The position numbers were made by a program, and so were the translations under genes. From the NCBI GenBank assembly GCA_002452425.1, contig DKFQ01000130.1, positions 1 through 12,884 of the forward strand: a stretch of 12,884 bases of DNA, read 5' to 3'. Origin of the DNA: Sulfurimonas sp. UBA6792. Lineage in GTDB: Bacteria > Campylobacterota > Campylobacteria > Campylobacterales > Sulfurimonadaceae. The notes below the pieces were generated by a model. That model had not been told where the DNA came from. It ran no database searches and saw only the letters and a program-made list of their open reading frames with translations. Shown one piece after another: positions 6,040-12,884 of this stretch. Within the stretch, counting starts at the first letter, position 1; the number at the start of each line of letters is the position of its first letter.

Positions 6040-7086
6040 CTAAAAGGTCGCCACTACCCATTTTGTGATAAAGTAGCCACCGATAAGTAGCCATAAAAAC
6101 ATCGTCCCCGCTGTATAGATGGGTGCTAAACCTAGCCCTTTAAATTTGGCAAATACCGTCCCGATACCCAGAGCAGTCATTGCCATCGTGAGCAAAAAGG
6201 TGTCTATCTGGTTGATGATATCGACTATGTTTTGCGGTACGATTCCAAGTGAGTTAAATCCAGCCATGCCGATAAAGTAAACCGCAAACCACGGAATGAC
6301 AAGTTTCACACCGCCAGCCTCGCCGCCGCTTTTTTTGGCACTATAAGAGAGGTAAATCCCAAGAAGAATCAGCATCGGTGCAATCATAATGACACGTGTC
6401 ATCTTGACAATCACCGCCGCATTTGCCATCTCTTCACTCGCCCCCGGTACGGAAGCGGGAACTGCAACGACCTGTGCTACCTCATGAATGGTTCCGCCGA
6501 CATAGATACCAAACTCTTTTGCGCTCATGTCAAAAACGCCCATGTTGTAGAGTGCGGGGTACAAAAACATCGCTATCGTTCCAAAGAGAACAACCATGGA
6601 GACGGCGATGGCTGCTTTATGCTCTTCCGCTTTTAAAACAGGCTCTGTCGCCAAAACCGCCGCCGCTCCGCAAACTGACGCTCCGGAGGCACTTAGCATG
6701 GATGTGTCTCTGTCCATCTTGAAGAAGCGTTGTCCTGCCCACGCTCCAAGCACAAATGTAGTCGAGAGCATGATAAGCGAGACCAAAAAGCCCTCCACGC
6801 CCACCTCTGCTATCTGCTGAAACGTGATGCGAAATCCATAAAAAACAATGGCAAAACGGAGGATTTTTTTGGCTGAAAATGTTATACCCCCGCTCCACTC
6901 TTTTGGGGTGTTGTTATGCAGTGTATTTGCATAAAAAATACCGATAACGATACCGATAACAAGCGGTGAAATCCCCAAAGATTTGACAAATGCAAACTCT
7001 GAAATCATTGTAGCTGCCGCCGCAAAGATGGCTACAAAAAGAACTCCGTTTATAGTACCTTTTCTATTTGTGGGTGAAAATGGCAT
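6040..7086 (-). CDS. YeiH/UPF0324-family membrane protein, putative sulfate exporter
   Basis: This is a 348-residue integral inner-membrane protein of about ten membrane segments, the size and layout of the YeiH (UPF0324, putative sulfate exporter) family. Family signatures are FYGFRITFQQIAEVG at about 82-96, the SGASVCGAAAVLATEPV motif at about 134-150 and the GGTIHEVAQVVAVP motif near 197-210. Both motifs occur in the YeiH proteins I know. Sulfate export is the family label, not a proven activity for most members. In a sulfur-oxidising host, disposal of sulfate would make sense, but the window holds no sulfur-oxidation gene to back that. AAAGGAG precedes the ATG by about 6 bases. It has its own extended -10 in the 37-base gap after the AsmA-like gene. 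It is followed by the RNase operon, which also has its own promoter. Confidence 0.9.
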   Translation of the reverse strand: MPFSPTNRKGTINGVLFVAIFAAAATMISEFAFVKSLGISPLVIGIVIGIFYANTLHNNTPKEWSGGITFSAKKILRFAIVFYGFRITFQQIAEVGVEGFLVSLIMLSTTFVLGAWAGQRFFKMDRDTSMLSASGASVCGAAAVLATEPVLKAEEHKAAIAVSMVVLFGTIAMFLYPALYNMGVFDMSAKEFGIYVGGTIHEVAQVVAVPASVPGASEEMANAAVIVKMTRVIMIAPMLILLGIYLSYSAKKSGGEAGGVKLVIPWFAVYFIGMAGFNSLGIVPQNIVDIINQIDTFLLTMAMTALGIGTVFAKFKGLGLAPIYTAGTMFLWLLIGGYFITKWVVATF

Positions 7087-7109
7087 AAACTCTCCTTTAA
7101 AAAAACGTA

Positions 7110-7115
7110 ATTATA
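7110..7115 (-). promoter_or_regulatory. Extended -10 promoter of the YeiH-family gene
   Basis: On the minus strand TTGCTATAAT is a perfect -10 with TG extension, 23 bases upstream of the ATG at 7086. A weak -35 candidate, TAGACG, lies 16 bases upstream inside the last codons of the AsmA-like gene and matches four of the six TTGACA positions. The leader would be about 17 bases and carries AAAGGAG. Confidence 0.6.
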
Positions 7116-7123
7116 GCAAAAGT

Positions 7124-10100
7124 TTATAGTACGTCTATCGTAAGCGTGCTTTTTACCCACTGTTCTTTAGAGTCATCTCTCTTTTGTGCTTTTTCTACGA
7201 CGACCTTTGTTACATCGACGTTTTTTACCGAGGTAAGATAGGTTGCTATGGTATCTGCTCTGCTATTTGCCAAAGCCACAAGCTCCTCATCCAAAACACT
7301 CCATGTTGTCATACACTCCGCAACAAGCGCTTTTTGAAACTCTGATTTGAAGAGCTCTTTTGCGTGTTTTTGGCTTATATCGCTCTTGAGCAGCGCTATC
7401 TTCTCTTTGCCAAGACGTGGAAGACAGAGTGCTTCTACGGAGTTTACGGTGACATTCCCGCCGTTTCCACTTTGCGCTAGGAGCTCTTGTGTCAGTTTTT
7501 TTGCCTGAAGCGCCTCTTTGTCTTTTTGAGCATCGTATCCGCCAGAGATTTTCAAAGAGAGTTTTGGTTTTTCAAGCAGCATCTTTGCAATATTGTCAAG
7601 CTTTTCTCTCTCAGGAGGCAGCAATATAAACTCAGAAGCCCCAAACTCTACATACTCAAGTTCATCGGATTTTATCCCCATCGCAGCACCCAAAAACTTA
7701 AATGGAGACGCCACTGCTTTGACGATTAAGTTGACAAATGTTTTAAGCACCATTGCGCCATACTTAAAGTCAGGCTCGTTTAAATTGCCCTCCACAGGCA
7801 TGTTGATATCTATAACTCCCTCACTATCTTCTAAAAGTGCGACTGCAAATCCTAGAGGGAGTTTTGTGATATTTTCATCCTCTATCTCCTCGCCGAGTTT
7901 GATTTTTTTGATGATAAGGCTGTTTGCACCAAGGAGTTGTGAGTCAAAAATCTTGTACTGCAAATCTAGGAAAAGTTTTCCCTCCTCTATCTTATACCCC
8001 GCAAATTGGGCGCTGTAGCCACTAAAAGAGTTCAAGTTTAGATTTCTAAAGTTAAGGTTCAAATCCGTGAAAGATTTAAAGTCTGAAGCCTCGACACTCC
8101 CTTTGAGTTTTGCAGAGCCATAAGCGTCCACCTCGCCATCCATCTCTACATAACTCACACCTCCTTTGACGTTGGAGAGTGCATAAACATCCCCGTTTAG
8201 GTCGTGAATAGAGGTTTTAAAATCGATTGGCAAAGAGTAGTCCGCAAAATTTGCACTTCCATTTTTGACTTTGAGCTTGAGAAGTTTAAAATCAAAACTC
8301 TCTTTTTGCTCATTTTTTTGTGGTTTTCGGGATTTTTGTGGCTCTTTTGGCTCTTTAGTGAGTTTTGCAAGATTCATGCTTTTGTCTTCACTGATTTGCG
8401 CATCCAAATAAAAAGAGTCAAGTAAAACCTCATCGACACTTAGCCTGTTTGGCGTACTTTTGAAGCTAAATGAGTTTACATCTGCTTTGATGAAAGAGGT
8501 GATTGTGCTGTTGTCTCGTGTGTCGTGCAAGAAAAAGTTGCGCACATTGAGACTTCCATCCACAGAAGCATCAAATCTCTCGCCCCTTTGCTTGTAACTG
8601 TTTTTACTCGTGAGACTAAGATACCCGTCGCTGATTTTTAAAAATGTACTCTCTTGCAGGTAAGGTGTAAGCTCTTTGAGGGAGATTTTTTGAAGCTTCA
8701 GCGTCCCTTTTTGCTCAAGCGGCGTGTGCTGCAGTGACCCTTTTGCATCTATCTTGCCTACTTTGTTCACCCGCATATCAACAGCATACGCAAGCGAGCT
8801 CTTCTTGTTTGAGTCTATATTTTTTGCACCGACGTGAATCTTGTCTAAAACAACTTTCGCGCTTTTTTTTACACTTTTATCCTCAAAAACAACCTCTGCA
8901 TCGTTTATATCAAATGCGCCTATCGCCACTCTGTAGGGTTTCTCTTGCGGTGCATTTTTTGCGACATTTGCTTTGGTACTTTTTTTGACCTCTTTTGGCT
9001 CTACAAGCCCTGCAACGTCAATCAAGCCGTTTTTCTCTTTTTTGAGACCAAAAGAGAGCTTCTCTAGTGTACTAGCTCCTACACTTACCTCTTTTTTAGA
9101 AGTGTTTACAGACGCATTTTCGATGGCAAAGGCTTTAAATGTGACAACCTTTTCTCCGCTTTTTCTCTTTGCAAGATGAAAATTCTCAAGTTTCAGATTT
9201 GCTTTATCGACAACAGCGCTGATTTGTGCATTTTTATCCTCAAGGGCGACATGCGCATCAAAACCCACAACTCCACTCTTAAGTGCCACATTGTATGTTT
9301 TGAGCTGTTCTAACGCTATCTTGTCCACATAAGGAACATAGTGCAAAAGTCCTAAATTTGTGCATTTGACACTAGAATCAAGCGTGAAGTTTTTATGTTT
9401 GAGCGCACCTTGAAGGGTACACGTCGCTTCATTGAGACGCATATCTGCTTCGTACGTTAACGCTTCTTCTCCAAGCAGTGTCACATTTTTTATCTCGGCA
9501 TTGAGTATATCTAGTTTCGTCTTTACGCTAGGAGCGACACTCTTATCCTCAAAAGCCGCCCCAACATCCTTAAGCGCAATCTTTGCAACTTGAACACTCC
9601 AAGGCGCTGTATCTTTTTTTTGTGGTTCTTGCTCTTTGACGCTCTTAGATTGTGCTTCCAGATAACCCATCCAGTCTATAGCGCCTTGCAAATCTCTTTG
9701 TGCATTTGCGCTTAAAGATTCGATGATAACATCCTGCACCGAGAGTTTTTGGTGCATTGGTTGAACATACACATCCTCTATGTGCAGAGTTTTGAGCGTG
9801 AGCAAATCATGATGTTTGCTCTTTGGTTTGATGCGAAGATTTTCAAGAGAGATAAAAATGTTTTCAAGCGTTGTTGCGTTGATGTCGCCTGCGTTGAAGT
9901 GGTAGTTTGTAACAAAATAGAGCTTCCCGTCCGCAATCTCAAGTTTGAGGCTATCTTGCATATATTTCCAAAACGTATAGAGCTTTGTCGCCTCGATATT
10001 GACATTTCCATCAATGATGAAAGGGTCATAGCTTGCGATATCACCTCTTATATCGATGTTTCCTCCATCTCCAAGCTGTGACGTAAAACGTACTTTTGCA

Positions 10101-10651
10101 TTTTTAGTATCAACATTTTGTGTATCGATATCACTCACTTTAAAGTTGATTGCCTCTATGCCAAGTTCAAAAGGGGTTGGATTTCTTAAATCACGAAAAG
10201 CAAAAGAACCCTCCTCTAGCGCAACCGTATCGATGATAATACGAGGCATTTCACTGCTTGTTTGCGTCTTCTCCGGCTCACTTTGCGCAGCGCTTTTTAC
10301 CAGATTATCAAAATTGAGTACGCCCTCTTTATCGAAGTTTAGAAAAATTTGCGGTTTTTGCAGCGTGATATTTTTGAGATACACTGCCCCCATAAAAAAC
10401 TGATGAGGTTCAAGATTGACCTTAAATACTTCAAAAGATGCGAGTTTTTCCCCTTTAGCATCTTGAAGTTCTACGCCATTAACATCAAGATGAAAGAAAA
10501 ATGGATTAAAGGAGATATCTTTGATGGAGAGTTTGGCATGAAGCTGATTTGAGATGATTTTTGGTATTTGAGACTCTAAAACAAGAGGAACGATAACAAA
10601 ACCTACGAGCGCATAAAGCGTAAAAAGAGAGAGCAAAACTTTTTTTATCAT
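7124..10651 (-). CDS. AsmA-like / DUF748 domain protein (1175 aa)
   Basis: This is a very large envelope protein with one N-terminal membrane anchor (residues about 4-25) and a long periplasmic body rich in beta strands. It resembles DUF748/AsmA-like proteins, relatives of AsmA, YhdP, YdbH and TamB, which are thought to bridge inner and outer membranes and move phospholipids. The N-terminal LSIKDISFNPFFFHLDVNGV is typical. Near residue 1000-1040, ASEFILLPPEREKLDNIAKM then LSLKISGGYD match the DUF748 end. It closes with an OmpA-like SRADTIATYL segment near the C-terminus. Four similar modules start near residues 137, 350, 570 and 783, each preceded by a charged, Lys/Glu/Pro- or Ser-rich linker. 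I chose the ATG at 10651, which has AAAGG 7 bases upstream, over the TTG at 10666, which has no ribosome binding site. It lies 56 bases after ccoG with no separate promoter seen, so it is likely cotranscribed. Confidence 0.85.
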   Translation of the reverse strand: MIKKVLLSLFTLYALVGFVIVPLVLESQIPKIISNQLHAKLSIKDISFNPFFFHLDVNGVELQDAKGEKLASFEVFKVNLEPHQFFMGAVYLKNITLQKPQIFLNFDKEGVLNFDNLVKSAAQSEPEKTQTSSEMPRIIIDTVALEEGSFAFRDLRNPTPFELGIEAINFKVSDIDTQNVDTKNAKVRFTSQLGDGGNIDIRGDIASYDPFIIDGNVNIEATKLYTFWKYMQDSLKLEIADGKLYFVTNYHFNAGDINATTLENIFISLENLRIKPKSKHHDLLTLKTLHIEDVYVQPMHQKLSVQDVIIESLSANAQRDLQGAIDWMGYLEAQSKSVKEQEPQKKDTAPWSVQVAKIALKDVGAAFEDKSVAPSVKTKLDILNAEIKNVTLLGEEALTYEADMRLNEATCTLQGALKHKNFTLDSSVKCTNLGLLHYVPYVDKIALEQLKTYNVALKSGVVGFDAHVALEDKNAQISAVVDKANLKLENFHLAKRKSGEKVVTFKAFAIENASVNTSKKEVSVGASTLEKLSFGLKKEKNGLIDVAGLVEPKEVKKSTKANVAKNAPQEKPYRVAIGAFDINDAEVVFEDKSVKKSAKVVLDKIHVGAKNIDSNKKSSLAYAVDMRVNKVGKIDAKGSLQHTPLEQKGTLKLQKISLKELTPYLQESTFLKISDGYLSLTSKNSYKQRGERFDASVDGSLNVRNFFLHDTRDNSTITSFIKADVNSFSFKSTPNRLSVDEVLLDSFYLDAQISEDKSMNLAKLTKEPKEPQKSRKPQKNEQKESFDFKLLKLKVKNGSANFADYSLPIDFKTSIHDLNGDVYALSNVKGGVSYVEMDGEVDAYGSAKLKGSVEASDFKSFTDLNLNFRNLNLNSFSGYSAQFAGYKIEEGKLFLDLQYKIFDSQLLGANSLIIKKIKLGEEIEDENITKLPLGFAVALLEDSEGVIDINMPVEGNLNEPDFKYGAMVLKTFVNLIVKAVASPFKFLGAAMGIKSDELEYVEFGASEFILLPPEREKLDNIAKMLLEKPKLSLKISGGYDAQKDKEALQAKKLTQELLAQSGNGGNVTVNSVEALCLPRLGKEKIALLKSDISQKHAKELFKSEFQKALVAECMTTWSVLDEELVALANSRADTIATYLTSVKNVDVTKVVVEKAQKRDDSKEQWVKSTLTIDVL

Positions 10652-10687
10652 CGATAAACCTTTCAAGCTAGCTGATAAAGTTTATCG
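10652..10687 (-). promoter_or_regulatory. Hairpin covering the ribosome binding site of the AsmA-like gene
   Basis: In the minus-strand transcript CGATAAAC at 10687-10680 pairs with the TTTATCG ending just before the ATG at 10651. The stem extends through TTT/AAA with one bulged G, about 11 base pairs in all, closing a 13-base loop that contains the palindrome AGCTAGCT. The only Shine-Dalgarno match, AAAGG at 10663-10659, lies in the 3' arm. If it folds, translation would be held back until the stem opens. No T-run follows on this strand, so it is not a normal terminator. Confidence 0.5.
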
Positions 10688-10707
10688 AATTGTTTTTTAA
10701 ATGAAGA

Positions 10708-12141
10708 TTATTTTGCCTCTTTTATAACATCGGCTCTTGGATACGTAAATGTTGACTCTCTAAAAACAACGATTTTATCCTCGTGTCCGAGTGCGTACGC
10801 ACGGATAGTTATGGGAATGATAGTGTCGTGACGTGCATCTTCAGAAAGCTTATCGTATGTTCTTAAAACAACGATTTTCTTCTTTTTGACATCTGGTGTG
10901 ACATCAAAAGGCTCTTGCGGTTTTGCAATCTCGAGTTTCCCCTCCATACCCTGCGGTAAACTTACCTCAAAGTAAAATTTAAGCGTCTCATTTTGCGTAT
11001 TTTGAAGTAAAAACTCATACGCATTTTCCACTACCACTCTTCCATCACTCTCTTTGCTGATAGAGTAGAGACGATTTTCTTTGTTGATATTAAGCAACAT
11101 ATGCTCTTTTTTGCTTCCCATCACAACCATACCAACTGCCAAACCAACAAGAAGAATCGCATAAGCGATAATTTTTGGACGGAAATAGTGTGTTTTTCCT
11201 TTTTTCTGGATAATCTCATACTCACTCGACCACGTTACAAGGGATGGTTTGCCCAGTTTACCCATGACAACCGTACATGCATCCACGCACTCCAGACAGT
11301 TGATACACTCAAGCTGCAACCCTTTTCGGATATCGATGTGTGTCGGGCAGACCGTGACACAGCTCTCACATGCCGTACACTCCGCATGTGGTTCAAAGGC
11401 TTGCAAATCTTTTTGTTTTGTGAACGCCTTCTCTTTATGTTCGTTATAGATATGTCCGCCACGGTTTGTATTGTAGAGTGCCATAACCGTGTGGTCATCA
11501 TAGAGAACAGACTGAACTCTTGAGTATGGGCAAACATAGATACAGTAGTCCTCTTTTAAAAAGACAATATCATAGATGAGAAACAGCGCCGAAGAGACCA
11601 GTGTGCCAAGCAAAATCATATGCTCAAACGGGTCAGCCATATAAGCAAAAAAGTCCTCAGGCGGCACAAAAAACCAGATAAGATTTGCACTTGCTACAAA
11701 AGAGAGTACGACCCACAAGAGAACAGCGATAAGCTTTTTTATCTTGTTTTCACCCAGTGACATATCGGGCTCTTGTTGCTTGTTTTTGATGCGTTTTCTC
11801 AGTTTGAGAAGTTTCGTCTCAATCACATCACGGTAGATGACACGAAAGATAGTCTGCGGACAAATCCACCCACAAAAAACGCGTCCTCCCATCACCGTCA
11901 TCCCAAAAATCCCTAAAAAGAGTATCATCAGCAAAAACGGCATAAGGTAGAGCTCTTGCATATCAAACTGCACAAATCCAAGATGCAACTTGAGCTTGTC
12001 AAAACTCAGTAGAAAAAAGTGGTTCCCATCTATCTGAATCCACGGCAAACCCAAAGCTGCAACTGTTAAAAAAACAAAGAAGACATATCTACTATATCTC
12101 CACGGTGTTGGCAACTTTACACCAACGCTACTCTCACTCAT
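10708..12141 (-). CDS. ccoG: Cytochrome c oxidase accessory protein CcoG (FixG/RdxA family)
   Basis: CcoG is an inner-membrane iron-sulfur protein that supports assembly of cbb3-type oxidase and is thought to reduce Cu(II) for copper insertion. The 477-residue protein is full length. Membrane segments lie at about 18-34, 65-85, 137-158, 174-193 and 322-341. Cysteine pairs CGWICP (90, 94) and CIYVCP (200, 204) flank the second to fourth. Two [4Fe-4S] motifs follow at Cys255/258/261/265 and Cys279/282/285/289, in the family context IDIRKGLQLECINC. The C-terminal 130 residues are the Ig-like FixG domain. The usual Gly before IDIR is His here (CPTHID). AAGGAG lies 6 bases before the ATG. No cbb3 subunit or other assembly gene is in the window. 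It leads into the AsmA-like gene. Confidence 0.96.
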   Translation of the reverse strand: MSESSVGVKLPTPWRYSRYVFFVFLTVAALGLPWIQIDGNHFFLLSFDKLKLHLGFVQFDMQELYLMPFLLMILFLGIFGMTVMGGRVFCGWICPQTIFRVIYRDVIETKLLKLRKRIKNKQQEPDMSLGENKIKKLIAVLLWVVLSFVASANLIWFFVPPEDFFAYMADPFEHMILLGTLVSSALFLIYDIVFLKEDYCIYVCPYSRVQSVLYDDHTVMALYNTNRGGHIYNEHKEKAFTKQKDLQAFEPHAECTACESCVTVCPTHIDIRKGLQLECINCLECVDACTVVMGKLGKPSLVTWSSEYEIIQKKGKTHYFRPKIIAYAILLVGLAVGMVVMGSKKEHMLLNINKENRLYSISKESDGRVVVENAYEFLLQNTQNETLKFYFEVSLPQGMEGKLEIAKPQEPFDVTPDVKKKKIVVLRTYDKLSEDARHDTIIPITIRAYALGHEDKIVVFRESTFTYPRADVIKEAK

Positions 12142-12170
12142 GTCTGCTCCTTTGACATATTATTGACAAA

Positions 12171-12176
12171 ATTATA
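12171..12176 (-). promoter_or_regulatory. Extended -10 promoter of ccoG
   Basis: On the minus strand TGTTATAAT is a perfect -10 with TG extension, 30 bases upstream of the ccoG ATG. It predicts a start near 12164 and a leader of about 22 bases with AAAGGAG. The DNA further upstream is almost pure A/T with no -35 hexamer. It lies 30 bases from an 18-base palindrome that could be an operator. Confidence 0.6.
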
Positions 12177-12193
12177 ACACACTTTTAAATAAT

Positions 12194-12207
12194 ATTCATT
12201 ATTCATT
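12194..12207. repeat. Tandem heptamer ATTCATT x2
   Basis: Two perfect adjacent copies of ATTCATT lie between ccoG and metH. The second shares its last two bases with the palindrome that follows. Such short AT repeats can arise by chance in this AT-rich gap. They are listed because they adjoin a perfect palindrome in a divergent promoter region. Confidence 0.6.
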
Positions 12208-12223
12208 ATAATAATTATTATAA
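12206..12223. promoter_or_regulatory. Perfect 18-base palindrome, candidate operator between ccoG and metH
   Basis: TTATAATAATTATTATAA is identical on both strands. Its centre is about 50 bases upstream of the predicted ccoG start and about 67 bases upstream of the predicted metH start. Its half-site TTATAAT is that of PerR boxes (TTATAAT-N-ATTATAA), and its core TAATAA/TTATTA recalls the Helicobacter Fur box (TAATAAT-N-ATTATTA), but the spacing fits neither. A Fur-family site is a possibility, as is chance in AT-rich DNA. Confidence 0.4.
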
Positions 12224-12266
12224 CGTATTGTATATTTTTCTTAAAAGTCTCTTTTATGCTTTCTTT

Positions 12267-12275
12267 TGGTAAAAT
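12267..12275 (+). promoter_or_regulatory. Extended -10 promoter candidate of metH
   Basis: TGGTAAAAT on the plus strand is a one-mismatch -10 with TG extension, preceded by a T-rich tract and no -35 hexamer. It ends 34 bases before the metH ATG at 12310, giving a leader of about 28 bases. A second plus-strand candidate further up is TTGACA (12152-12157) with TATAAC (12173-12178), spaced 15 bases, which would give a leader of about 125 bases. The first fits the pattern of the neighbouring units better. Confidence 0.45.
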
Positions 12276-12309
12276 CAAAACTTTATTTATCTTAATCAGA
12301 AGATTTTTC

Positions 12310-12884
12310 ATGACAACAAAAGAGTATATCTTAAAAACTATAAAAACTAGACCCTTAATCATAGACGGCGCTATGGGAACACAGCTCCAACAGCGAGATG
12401 AAAAAATCCCAAAAGAGGCGTGGGAGGGCAACGAGGGGTGTAACGAACTTCTTAACGCTACATGCCCAGAGGTTTTAAGCGAGATTTACCGTGCCTATCT
12501 GACATCGGGTGCGGACTTCATTACCACCAATACATTTGGCTCATTTTCATGGGTTTTGGATGAGTACGGCATCTCTCACAGAGCTTATGAGCTGACATAT
12601 GCGGGAACAAAACTTGCAAAAGATGAGTGTGAAAAAGTCTCTACGCCAGAGCATCCGAGATTTGTTTTAGGTTCCATAGGACCAGGAACAAAACTTCCCT
12701 CTTTAGGACACATCACTTATGATGAGATGTATGAGGGTTACACGGAATTTTGTTTAGCGTTGATTGATGGCGGGGTTGATGTTTTCTTGCTTGAGACTTG
12801 TCAAGACCCATTGCAGATAAAAGCGGCTCTTCATGCATGCGAAGCGGCAAGTAAACAAAGAGGCGTAGAGATTCCCATCATGGT
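12310..12884 (+). CDS. metH: Cobalamin-dependent methionine synthase, homocysteine-binding N-terminus (3' partial)
   Basis: The first 191 codons are open to the window edge. They encode the homocysteine S-methyltransferase domain that begins MetH. Visible family motifs are LIIDGAMGTQLQ at 16-27, ADFITTNTFGS at 68-78, FVLGSIGPGTKLPSLG at 118-133 and GVDVFLLETCQDP at 155-167. MetH transfers a methyl group from methyltetrahydrofolate through cobalamin to homocysteine, giving methionine. The LPSLGHITYDEMYEGY stretch is the form usual in MetH, not in BHMT-like stand-alone enzymes. The zinc-binding cysteines and the folate, cobalamin and reactivation domains would lie off the right end, so a shorter homocysteine methyltransferase cannot be fully excluded. 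The start is ATG 12310 with a weak AGAAGA 6 bases upstream. It is divergent from ccoG. Confidence 0.9.
   Translation, partial: MTTKEYILKTIKTRPLIIDGAMGTQLQQRDEKIPKEAWEGNEGCNELLNATCPEVLSEIYRAYLTSGADFITTNTFGSFSWVLDEYGISHRAYELTYAGTKLAKDECEKVSTPEHPRFVLGSIGPGTKLPSLGHITYDEMYEGYTEFCLALIDGGVDVFLLETCQDPLQIKAALHACEAASKQRGVEIPIM

Noticed and set aside
6013..6050. Possible terminator after the YeiH-family gene
   Set aside because: The best stem is only ACCT/AGGT, four base pairs, with a short T-run; too weak to call.
6423..6898. Open frames in other phases over the YeiH-family gene
   Set aside because: Composition (Pro/Arg/Leu-rich or Cys/His-rich) is not protein-like, and the main frame is a clear full-length membrane protein.
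7487..10552. Several plus-strand open frames of 66-141 codons opposite the AsmA-like gene
   Set aside because: They are antisense shadows with Ser/Leu/Phe-rich, non-protein-like composition and no domains.
10652..10666. TTG start for the AsmA-like gene
   Set aside because: No ribosome binding site precedes it, and it would place the AAAGG inside the gene; ATG 10651 is better supported.
12142..12309. Possible riboswitch (SAM or cobalamin) upstream of metH
   Set aside because: The gap is too short and AT-only, with none of the conserved boxes or helices of those riboswitches visible.
12138..12431. Minus-strand open frame of 97 codons over the ccoG/metH gap
   Set aside because: It runs antisense to the start of metH and through the promoter region, with low-complexity Ile/Asn/Lys content and no family match; metH on the other strand is certain.

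Overview
The window looks like a stretch of chromosome from a Campylobacterota (Epsilonproteobacteria) species, most likely a Sulfurimonas-like sulfur oxidiser. The evidence is the AT-rich base composition, the gene order rnhA-rnc-aroC (which I recall from Helicobacter and Campylobacter), the sequence character of the proteins, and a YeiH-type putative sulfate exporter. This assignment is inferred from protein character and gene order, without a database search. The window is densely coded, with no gene-free stretch over about 170 bases and no tRNA, rRNA, CRISPR array, insertion sequence or phage gene that I can see.

Layout. On the left (1-1357, + strand) a short operon holds the 3' end of moaC (molybdopterin precursor synthesis), a small HP0495/DUF493-type protein and a 323-residue all-helical protein of unknown function. 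It ends at a hairpin that overlaps the last codons. Facing it (1372-2223, - strand) is a secreted protein resembling a stand-alone nitrate/nitrite-sensing (NIT-like) domain. From 5972 down to 2306 (- strand) runs a tightly overlapping five-gene operon: a small helix-turn-helix-like protein, a membrane-anchored TPR protein with a four-cysteine tail built like LapB/YciM, RNase HI, RNase III and chorismate synthase. All four junctions overlap, by 1, 26, 4 and 4 bases, so translation is probably coupled.

Upstream of that operon, still on the - strand, are a YeiH-family membrane protein (6040-7086), an 1175-residue AsmA-like/DUF748 protein (7124-10651) and the cbb3-oxidase assembly protein CcoG (10708-12141). 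An AT-rich 168-base divergent region separates ccoG from the start of metH (cobalamin-dependent methionine synthase), which runs off the right end.

Most genes are core housekeeping: cofactor and amino-acid synthesis, RNA processing, respiratory-complex assembly and envelope maintenance. I found no clear candidate for a wholly new multi-gene system. The points most worth a second look are: the LapB-like protein heading the RNase operon, the solo secreted NIT-like protein, the four regularly spaced modules in the AsmA-like protein, a hairpin that would hide that gene's ribosome binding site, and a perfect 18-base AT palindrome between ccoG and metH. Four transcription units share an extended -10 promoter form, TG-N-TAWAAT.
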